A DNA stretch of 64,000 bases from Mariannaea sp. PMI_226 (Eukaryota > Ascomycota > Sordariomycetes > Hypocreales > Nectriaceae). The DNA lies in NCBI GenBank assembly GCA_024336345.1, contig JANFOG010000008.1, positions 806,001 to 870,000 of the forward strand, in the 5' to 3' direction. Below, piece after piece: positions 10,465 through 20,274 of this stretch (positions within the stretch are counted from its first letter, which is position 1; every line of letters begins with the position of its first letter). The position numbers and the translations under genes are program-made. The notes under the pieces are model-generated. The model saw only the letters and a list, made by a program, of their open reading frames with translations, was not told the DNA's origin and searched no databases.

Positions 10465-11699
10465 ATGGATACCGTATCTTCAGAGCGTCAGTGACAGCTT
10501 TCCCTGGTTCTGCATCAGCAGACCCTTTCGTGAATCAATGAATCACTGACTCTCCTTTGCAGCTGTTGTGGCTGCTGCTCCCGTTGAAACGATTGTTCCT
10601 CCAGCAGCCGAGCAACAACCAACCTCATCCGCCAGCTCAGACTTTGAGTTCGTTCCAGCCATATTCCTCTCGTCTTCTGACAACTAACACACATTCCTTC
10701 AAAGCATCGTTGCCACCTACCGTCACCTTCTCGCCTCAGATCCCCACCTCACTAAACCCGTCGCTGCCATCGAATCCCTCATCACTCTTCTCAACTCTAC
10801 ACCCTCCACCACCGTTTTCGAGACCCTCGATACCGTCAAAGCACAGTCCGACCGCCTCAAGGCCTCCGTCGCAAATCCAGTGCCCCTGTCGGCCGGCACT
10901 GACCTCTTCCTTCAGTACCTCGTTTCTTCCCTCCGTTCCCAGGATATCAACAGCTTCGATTCGATCCGCCAACACCTGCTTGCTAATGGCCGCTTGTTCG
11001 CTGCTCGTGCGAATGCTGCCCGCGACGGTATTGCAGATGCGGGCTGGCGCTTCATCCGCGAGGGGCAGTGCATTCTTACACACGGCGCCTCGCGCTCAGT
11101 AACGGGCATTCTAGAACGTGCGGTGCAGAATGTTGGCGCTGCCAAGTTCAAGGTGATATATGTGCGCCAGGAGCCGCGTGCGGAAGAAAGCGACCGTGTG
11201 GTCCGTGAACTGCGTGAGAAAGGCATTCCTGTCGCCGAGATTCCAGAGTCCAGTGTCGCCTATGTCATGGGCCTTCTGCGACAAGTCAACATGGTGATTG
11301 TCGGTGCTGAAGCCGTGACTTCCAATGGAGGCATTATCTCGCGGATTGGAACTCTCCAGATTGCCCAGCTGGCTTCCGAGGCTAACGTGCCGTTTTACGT
11401 TGCCGTCGAGACTCATAAATTTGCACGCAAATTCGTCATGGACCAGCGTGACATTGGGTTTCAGCAAGACATCCTTGACTTTTCCGTTGATGCTAAGAGC
11501 AAGCAACCTGCGAACGCTGTTGACTTTACCGTTTGTGCCCCCCCTAATATTATTGTTCAAGATGCGATTGGGGACTTTCGAACTGACAGCCATCTAGCCC
11601 CCTGAGCTGATTGCAAAGCTAATCACCGAGAATGGTATCAAGATGCCCGGCTATGTCTTTGAGCAGCTCCTCGACATTTACGGCAGTCTGAACGGTTGA
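10465..11699 (+). CDS. GCN3: eIF2B subunit alpha
   Basis: Four exons: 10465-10486, 10563-10647, 10705-11530 and 11598-11699, giving 344 residues. Introns of 76, 57 and 67 nt all keep frame. eIF2B-alpha is a regulatory subunit of the guanine nucleotide exchange factor for eIF2 and senses phosphorylated eIF2-alpha in the cytoplasm. Diagnostic segments are DFDIVATYRHLLASDPHLTK at the N terminus, LTHGASRSVTGILERA, and MVIVGAEAVTSNGGIISRIG with the FYVAVETHKFARKF block that follows, all typical of the eIF2B alpha/beta/delta Rossmann-like domain. The last exon supplies DFTPPELI...YGSLNG, the expected C terminus; reading through the third intron instead stops early at 11605. The about 35-residue Ala/Pro-rich N-terminal extension is longer than in yeast (305 aa in all). 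Confidence 0.93.
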
Positions 11700-12525
11700 A
11701 TGGATTAAATTCTCACAAAGTCCATAGCGCCGCGCCCACCCTAAACTATAAACTTCGCGCAGATATGACTTAATTCTGGCTCTGATCTGGTGAGGATGGT
11801 TCGAATAGTGGCCCAATCAACACATACGCACACACATGCACACACATCTTAACATGCCGGTGGTCTGTCGCGCCTACCTGTATGAAAAATGATACACCGA
11901 CGACGCCGAAATGAGACATCGAGTTTGAAAGGATGGAACATCCTGAGTTAGATGAAAAAGGGGCAATGGCTAGATCTGATGAACAATAAAGGGCGCACAG
12001 GGGAAGGATATGAAAATTACGGACTGAAGCCAAGAATCGTGGAGAGCCGTTTTCAGTGGCCACCAAGTTAAGGAGGATGGCTCGGACTGTAACAATCAGA
12101 TGGCAAAAAAAGTAAAAATGAAATAAAGTCAAAACTACGAACACAAAGTTGATAAAATAACAGAACCTTTCACCAGAAGCCTTCGATATCCTTCAATAGC
12201 CCAATTTTCATGTGATCAATCTGAAGCCCAAGTTCCATCCATCCATAACCTCGATTCAAATTCGTAGATATACCATACCACAAAACCCATGACGGACTTC
12301 GTTTACGTGCCATAGGTAAATCATTAGTTCCCGTCACACGAGTAGGTCCCCTTCTTTTTTCGTTTTCAATTTGTCAAAGCATAAAGGGAGCCCATCCATG
12401 TTACCATATTTCTGGTGAAAGGACAAAAAGGGAAAAAAAGGAAAAATAAGGGATCAGAAATTCGAAACCCCTGAAGTTCACATGGACGAAAACCCAAAGA
12501 GGCCCGGTCCCAGTGAACTCCTCCT
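11700..12525. other. Convergent spacer GCN3 / egt1
   Basis: This is a tail-to-tail region with AT-rich sequence and a CACACA-type tract near 11821-11846. It presumably contains both 3' UTRs. No supported gene. Confidence 0.6.
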
Positions 12526-15500
12526 TCAAAGATCCCTGACCAGCCTAGCACCGCACCAGGCGTACGGGTAGTTGCGCTGGTACCAGTTGACGAAACTCTT
12601 GCGGCCGGCAATACGAGGGTGCGTGGCCCACGAGCCACCCAGGACGATGTTGTGCTTGCCGTCAAAGAAGTCAGTCGTGTACAGAGGATACAGCGACATG
12701 GGCTGGAACTCGGGATATCGCGACAATGGGGAACTCGTCCATTCCCAGACGCCGCCCAGCTCAGATTGGCCGGCCAGCTTGTTGCCGCGGTGCGTCACCG
12801 GCATGGGATGCCAGTGGCGGAAGCCGACGTTTGCGCCGGCGAGATCGAGGAAAAGCTCAGACTGAGAGCTCTCCTCGGAGGTTGCGGAAGCTGAAGATGG
12901 CGGGGTCTCTCGCACGCCGTTGTTGACGAGATGACCGTTCACAGCCGGGACCGTCCTGCCTAGAGTTCGCTCGGCCTGGGCCTTTTGCTTGTTGACGTAG
13001 GCATAGATGCTCTTGGCTTCTTCAAATGAGGGAAGTCGGCCGCCCATCCAGTTGGCGCAAGCCGCCAGCTCGTCGTACGAAGCGAAAACGGGCCAGTCAA
13101 GGGCATACTTCAAGGGAATGAGACCATACACGGTACGTACGAACTTGCCTTCCAAGAACGACTTAGGCACCTCAATATCAATGTCACCGTTCCCATTGGA
13201 TTGTCCGTTCTGATGCCCATTGGCACTACCATTCTGGACGCCGTTTCCGTTACCATTTGAATGATGGCTTTCAGTGTTTCCATTCTCAACACTGGGCTCG
13301 GCCACCCAAGAAGCTGGAACCTGGTCCGTGTGGGTGCTGTAGAGATACTTTGCATACTATTGTTTTTCAGGTTAGAAAAACAACAAGTCCCAATTGAGAG
13401 CTGCGAGAACAAACCTCTTCGTTGGTAATAGGGCGTCCCTGAGCTTGAAAAGCGTGGACCTTGGTTTGACGAACCGGCTTCTCGTTATCCCTGAATAAAA
13501 TGTCAAAATCATGTTCTTCTCCTTTTTCTTTTTTTGGAGTTAAGAAGTTCGCCATACCATCCAAAGTGACCATTGGGATCTGTCTCATCCTCTGGGTCAT
13601 TCATACCCAGCTCAATGGACTGCTCTGGGATTTCAAACCATTCATTAGGCACTCTCGCCGCATACGCCAGCCGAGCAAGCCGCTCAAAGTTGGGACGGGC
13701 AAGATGAGGTGGAGGCAGAGCTTTGCCGCTCTGCAGGATCATATACAGCAGAGTCTCAATGTGCATCAATTCATGCTCGAAGCCGACCCAAATGCCCCTG
13801 GCAACATCTCTCGGAATATTCTTCGAGCCCTGCGTATACAGACCTTGGAGTCGGGTGCGGACCCTGTTTTGGTATTCCGTAATCTCCTCAACAGGTGGCC
13901 ATTCGTCCGGAATCTCTGAGTGTGTGTGGCACAGCTCCGGGTTATCAACATCTGGGTCAATTCCACGTTCAAAGATGGTCCAATAGGTGGATGGCTTGGT
14001 AGCGGGATCTTTCGTGGTCTTGGTTAGTTGGATATCGAGAAATGTGGGAATATGCCCCAGATAAAAGATGCACGCATTGCGCAACTTGATCGGCTTCTCC
14101 TTTAGCTCCTCATTGGGTAGCATATCAAGGGTCACTGTGTCCCAGGCCTTCCACAAATCTTTCCAGTCTCGGATCGATGGCAGAGGCTCCGCTGCATAGA
14201 GCGATGGGGTCAATGTAAACGGGATGCTTGCTTTCTTCAGCATATGCAGGCCTGTTGCGTATTTTAAGTCAGCTCATATCCAATCATCGTTTCCTATCCC
14301 GTATCTCTTGGCCTTCATCATTCATAAGACACCCCCACGTTCTCGACAATGTCGTCATCTGCGAGGCTCACACACCGCCCCTAGATTAGGAAGTACTCAG
14401 ATGCACACGCCGTTCCAACGGTATGCACAGCTGATCAAGAATCGCGGGGTACTCTGAAGGGGATATCCAATACCAATATGCATGATGAGGCCAGACTTTC
14501 CTATATTCCAACAATTGGTCACATTGGGCAGTGTTTGACTTACCATACTCGTCTCCCCGCGTCCAGTGTTTCATTTCAATGAGACCTGCCGAAGCCCAGA
14601 GATTTCGAGTTTCCTCCGAGGAATACTTCAGGCTCTGTTCAATCTGGATTCGCTCATGGGGAAATACTGTCGACCCCAGAGCTTCAATTCTGCGATTGGG
14701 AGAGAGGAAGGCCTGATGGCGACCTCCGTCCTCGTCATTGACGTATTCTCCAATCACTCTCCAATCATCCACATCAAACGCTTGCTCTCCAAGGAGCTCA
14801 TTGGCGTGGGTCAGGCCATTGAGGATGAATCTGCGTCTTTTATGAGCAGCTGAGCTAGCAAGCCAGAACTGGGTGTCAACCTCGTACCTGTGTGTAAGAC
14901 CTTGTGCGTCTGTAGAGTGCCGGAAAAAGAAATAGACATCAAATCAGTAATGCACTTTCGGCTTATTTTGGGTACTTCTAAGCGATCAGATGCTCACCGT
15001 TGTATGCGTAACTATTCTATCGTAAGCTTTAGTGCCACCAGGAAAGGAGACTTTCTGACTTACTAGACCTTGGCTGGGTCATCACAAGAGTCCACCCCAA
15101 CAAGCATGGTATCCGAGGGCTGAAGAAGGTCTGCAAATTGACCCAGGAACTCCGCGGCTTCATCGCGATGGAAATTACCTAAATTCGTGCCAGCACGTTA
15201 GCAAGACTGTCATGGTAATTCAAATCATGCAGTATCAGGAGCGAAGTCCATGTCTCATACCGATGCTCGATCCCAGATGGAGAATACACTTCGGTCGACT
15301 AGCAATTGATGGCTGCTTCAGCCACTCGCACCCGTCATCGTAAGTGCCTAGGAGCCCATAACATGAGACGTGCTTGAAGTCAGGAACCTGAGCCAAGGTG
15401 CGTTCAAGTTCCTGGCGTGACAGATCCAGTGCGAAGTACTGGACCGCTTTTTTGGCCCTCTCAAAGGCCTCAAGTAGCAGACACACCTTTCGAAGGTTTC

Positions 15501-16010
15501 TGCAATACGTTGGGGGGTTAGACATCAATGGGGGTGCTTTTGGATATTATGGGGGCGGAGGGAATCGAACGAACCCGCTCCCCAGCTCAATGATCATCGC
15601 GCCCTCAGGAATCTGGCTGGCAATCTCATCGCATGACTCTTTCAAAAGTTCAATTTCATAATTAGTCAAGTAGTATTCCTCCAGATAGGTAATCTAGGGA
15701 GAAAAGTATCAGCCAACAATGAAGGGCAAACGGAAGGCAGGCCATGGACAGAGCACCCAAAGTAGAAAGGGGGGATCTTTACCTCCTCGAACAGCTGCAA
15801 GCCTTTTTCATTGTACAAGAGGAGGGTAGGCAGCCTACGAGGGCCTTCTTCCGGGTTGAATTGGGAGATGATCTCCTCCTTCAAATTGAAGTCGACATGC
15901 CGAGTTCGGATGTCAATGATGTCCAACTTTTGGGCAGGAGACGACTTGATATTGGCCAAAGCCTTGCCCTGGACAATGGCAGCAGCTTTCAACTCAGTAG
16001 CAGATGGCAT
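12526..16010 (-). CDS. egt1: Ergothioneine biosynthesis protein Egt1
   Basis: Ten exons on the minus strand (15783-16010, 15575-15693, 15261-15499, 15064-15178, 14998-15011, 14888-14909, 14544-14830, 13558-14251, 13415-13490, 12526-13356) give 874 residues, the usual fungal Egt1 size. Residues about 1-345 are the EgtD-like SAM methyltransferase that makes hercynine from histidine (AMIIELGSGNLRK, the SAM site). Next comes a DinB-like domain with likely iron ligands H408 and the HxxxH pair H491/H495. The C-terminal sulfatase-modifying-factor (FGE) domain ends GGSWATHPRIAGRKSFVNWY and WCGARLVRD. Together these form the EgtB-type sulfoxide synthase that joins hercynine to cysteine. An Asn/Gly-rich linker interrupts the DinB-FGE region. 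Exons 5 and 6 are only 14 and 22 nt; intron 7 is long (292 nt). Ergothioneine protects against oxidative stress; the product is expected to be cytosolic. Confidence 0.95.
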
Positions 16011-17104
16011 TACGGGGGAAGGAGGATGATGATGGGAGGATGATGGAGGACGAATTGCGGAGGGAATGGAAGCAGAATGAAGACAGAATGAAGGCAGAAC
16101 GAAAGCAAAGATATGGCGAGGTAGAATTTCTTGTGTTATATATGATCGTAGCTCATCTAAGAAAACAAGAAGAAGAGGATGAGACTTTTAAAACCAGGCA
16201 AAGAAGCCGGGTCAGTCGCCGATGCCCCGTCACCAGCTTCCGGACTCTCTCGGCACATGCCATCGAGTACCTCGAATAGAACATGAAACCCTCACAGGTA
16301 CGGTGGAGCCGGTATCTCTGTGTACAGTACCTGACCTCTTGTGCATGGATATGTAGGCATATTGGTGGTCAACTAGTAAGCTTGTAGTTGGAGGCCGAGT
16401 ACATAAACGAGTAAACGCGGGGCGAAAGGGGAAAAGGGAAGAGTGATAGGGTAAAGCACTAGACTATTCTGAGTTTGGGTTTTGGCTGGTGAAGAAAGCA
16501 TCGTCATTGATGAAGTACCGCGCTGTAGTGTACTCCATACTGCGCAGTAAGATGCCTGTGCTCGGGATACTTAGTTGGTAAGTAACGTTGAAGTGAGAGA
16601 GGGAGAGTGAGTGTGAAAGCTGTCATTTGGAGTAATCTACGCCCTTAAGGCGCAGGAACAAAAGGTCTACGTAGTACTCCGTACAGATTACCTAGATAAA
16701 CAGGGTCCTTGCTTTGGCGTTTCCCCTCAACTGCCTTCTCTGCCTTACTGCATTCTCCCCTTCTCCCCTTCTCCCCGCCGGCTTGCGGAGACGTGGATGG
16801 AATCGAGCCCGTCGCTGGACCTCTCATGGGGGAGCATTTCGAAATGAGTTTGTCATGAGGTGCAAGCATTAACTTGGGAGCATCAGCGGCTGTGGAGTTG
16901 AGGGTGGGATGTAGTTGGGGGAGCTGGCAAATCAGGGACGTCATCGACATCCGCCCCACGCCCCACCAAGCCTAAAAAGCTGTACCACAGCAGCAAAAGC
17001 GTGGAGGTTTTGATAGCTAAGGTAAGGTAGAGAAGTAGACGCGTTGATTACACCTCTTGTGGAAAGGCACACGAGGGGTAAATTGAGGGCAAGCAGAAAG
17101 GAAA

Positions 17105-17360
17105 AAGAAGGACAGGTAAGGTAAGGTAGGTACCTAGATTGGTTGTACCTAGTGCACATCGTACGACAGTGCCTACCTAAGGTAGGTACCGGTGTTATGT
17201 TCAGGTACCTAAATCAATGGCACCGTGGCAGTGTTTTCCTAAGATACCGCCCAGACGAATACAGCAGGTACCTACCCAGCACTGACAATAAACGCAGATC
17301 AGGGACAGAGCGATTGATCAGAGCTTCCCTGTGCTTCAAACTTGGCAAGTTAGGTACCTA
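17105..17360. repeat. Cluster of AGGTACCT-type short palindromes
   Basis: Within 256 bases there are repeated copies of GTAAGGTAAGGTAGGTACCT, CTACCTAAGGTAGGTACCGG, CAGGTACCTAAA, CAGGTACCTACC and TTAGGTACCTAA. Each centres on GGTACC or joins short AGGTA/TACCT arms in inverted orientation. Similar elements recur elsewhere in the gene-poor stretches of this window. Confidence 0.7.
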
Positions 17361-19556
17361 ACAGTAGATTTCCACTTACCTCAATTACCATCCAACTTGC
17401 TCCAAGGCGCCGAAACAATACAAGATACATTGCCAATAAGTATCTCCACACGAAAGGCACATAGATAATGTACCTGGGCCTGGGCGTGTCGGAGAATTGG
17501 ATTGAAAGGGGAAACCAAATTGTTGGGATGCTGTTGTACATGCTCGGGACTTGGCACATGCTGTTCTCCGCACTTTGTTGCTCCTTTCGGCAATTATGAC
17601 AATTACTTAAACAAAATCTCTCTTTTTGCTCTCTCTCTCACTCTGTCTCCGTGTCTCCTCTTCACTTCAGCTCACTCAGATCTCACTACTGTATCTGTCC
17701 CATCTCACCACTCCTTCTCCACCTTGTTGCTTTGTTGTTTTCTTCGTTTCTTTTCGTTTCTCTTTTTTTTATCACTCGTCCCAAGAGCAATTTTTGACAA
17801 AACTGGAAATTCTGGTTTGTAAACTAAAGCTAACCACCTCATCCAGAAACAGGATCATACGTGCATATTGGTACAGTTCCCCTCCTTGGCCTTCTTTTGG
17901 CTTTCAATGCATCTACCATGTACTCTAATGCATCTTCCCCACGCCATGGCCGCATGAAGCTCCAGCCAGGCAGCTGGGTCTCGGTTGAATAAGCCCGGAA
18001 AAAAGGGTGTGTGGTGTGCAGCTTCTGAGCTAACCTACCTAGTACCCAATATTGACATTTTCTGTAGTTTTTAGTACTGTACTAGACCTTGATATGCAGC
18101 TTGGACAACCAGTTCGAATGGCAAACTACAGTAGCTGCCTACCTTATGGTTCAGTGCATTAATTGATTAGTTATTATTCCTTGCTGTTTTGCCAGTTACA
18201 AAAAATAGGAAAGGGCTGAAACATCATATGCTGCGTCATCCCGGTCTTCTCACCTCCAGGTTTGTAAGCACCAACCGCCGCGGAATGAGTGAGTGCTTCA
18301 GTGCATGGTAAGTAGCGCCGCTATGTAAGCATCACCAAACAGGAACAAACAGCTTCTCGAGAATGTATTAGTGCCGATCCGAACAAAGAGGGGCCATTGA
18401 GCTGACAACAGTAGCTCAGTGGTGAGGCTTACATTACTTGCTGGACGCTACGCCTTGTCGCCGCCAATTTCTGCGCCTCAGTTCCCTCCGTGGAGCTTGT
18501 TTTCTTGCTATAGAATTACATTATTATTTCCTGATTCCTCATCAAACCCCTGTGGCGGCTGCCTCGGCTGGTAGCGTCGTCACCGTCAACATCACCATTA
18601 TCAACAGTGACACCAACAGTACGTGCTGGTCGACCACTGGCATCATGTCACTCCGGGACATGACTACATGTATCAATCTCATTGGGCCCGATTAGGAACC
18701 TGAAGAATAATACCGGGCGGAAGAATCAGCAGCCGATGAGAGGGGTAGCATAACCATGAGGGGTAAATTCATCACTTGGCTGTAATCGGCTATCGCCCAT
18801 TTCACCAGCCATACTCATCAAATCTTGTTCCTCAACTCCCCGGATGACTTGGTCTCGACGTCACTTTCTGTTACCTACGCCCTTCCGCTTCCTTGACTCC
18901 CGGCGCCAGCACGGTGTGCTATAACGTTAACGATGTGTCTCCATACCTTTCCGACCTGCCCGTCATTAGCCTTATTGTTTGATAGGAGGGTACCATAGTA
19001 GGGGAGCGGGGAATTTCAAATGGTGATTTGAGTAGGAACGTACAATATTTCTCTTCCATATGTACAGTACCTAGGGTCTACTATGTAGAGCAGGTGTGCA
19101 GAGAGAGGTATAGAGAGATTGGCACACATCATGTAGCGTTATCGGTACGTCATGGGTCGGCGATTGATAAACTTGGATAGCAAGCTTTGAGACATCCTAC
19201 ATCCTCCCCGTGGTTTTGCAACCCGCCATGTTGATACTCCACAATCACTCTTTCTTGAATGCTAAGCTGAAATAAGTCATAGGTGCATGAGGATTCTGTC
19301 ATGCGTGCGATTCTCCTGTCCGACTTCCGAAGTATTTAAGAGACTGCAACCACGGAGTGTATAACCCCTGCTGCTCAGCTGATGCCTGGGTATTCCCATG
19401 TGATGCGTTCGAAGAAAAACATACCTTCAAAGTTAGTGATACATTATTTATTCTATGTTATAGTACGAGACTCGGTATTCGGTGCACACGACAGAGCGGA
19501 AGCCACATGGGAGGAATAAAGAGACAATGGGAATATCACAAATAAGACATACAGAT

Positions 19557-19600
19557 CTCCCTCCCCCCCTCCCCTCCCTCCTCCCCCAAACCCCCCCAAA
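19557..19600. repeat. C-rich tract (G4 potential on minus strand)
   Basis: The plus strand has successive C runs of three to seven bases separated by T or AAA over about 44 bases. The complementary G runs meet the simple sequence rule for a G-quadruplex on the minus strand. Confidence 0.75.
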
Positions 19601-20274
19601 GTCTCAAAATGTAGATGACAGAGAGAAAAAATACCGGCGGAATATCCCAGACCGACTGTAGCCGAACTAGCAGTTTATTCTTTTTTTTCTTCTTTGCCCC
19701 AAGCACACGCCACGTTTTAATGCCGCTGCTACAATATCCTTGCTTGTTCTCGGAGAAAAGCCGCACATATCTAACTACTAGTTTCTATTTTCGTTTCTTT
19801 TTTTTTTCTCCCTTCTTTTAAGAACCGCAAAGTTGAGTTCAAAAGGAGAGAGACAACGCCGAGTACAGAAGTATAAAGAATGGATGAAGTAAGATGCTAC
19901 TAAGGACACATGAAGGAGCCTATATTAAAAACCAAACTCCAGATCACTATGTGCCTTGAATTGATAGATTTAAATCGAATTCTATTGTGTTATATAGTTT
20001 GGGAAAGCAGTATTATATATATACCGCCATCTCTTAACTCCAGGCATGCCAAAATACTGAATGGCATCCTGCCCATCTAGTCTCGTCAACCAAAAAAGCT
20101 CATCATCATTGTGTATAAGCCACTTCGTCTTAGGTTTATTTCATTTCATCGTGCCATCATTCATTTCCAATCAACAGTTGTATAACCTCGCGTCTCTCGC
20201 GCCTTCTTCCTCCGATTTATCATGCTTTACGGCACTCTATAGTTAGATAGGGTATATATTTTGCGCCTTTTCTT

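Larger units (their letters stand above)
16011..20274. other. 4.3 kb gene-poor spacer upstream of egt1
   Basis: No gene can be supported between the egt1 start and the stop of the transcription factor gene. It holds a dense AGGTACCT-type palindrome cluster (17105-17360), a long pyrimidine tract at about 17620-17780 of the kind found before transcription starts, and a C-rich tract at 19557-19600. The longest frame (106 codons, about 17502-17822) is mostly that pyrimidine tract. A small unrecognised spliced gene or noncoding RNA cannot be excluded. Confidence 0.5.

Noticed and set aside
15558..15580. GTTCGATTCCC on the minus strand, like a tRNA B box
   Set aside because: It lies inside an egt1 intron and no cloverleaf can be folded around it.
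18405..18470. GTAGCTCAGTGGT, similar to a tRNA D-arm/A box
   Set aside because: No matching B box, T arm or acceptor stem follows.
18438..18695. 85-codon frame with a hydrophobic stretch, resembling a small secreted protein
   Set aside because: The hydrophobic segment is not at the N terminus as a signal peptide should be, cysteine pattern is weak, and the frame is within chance length.
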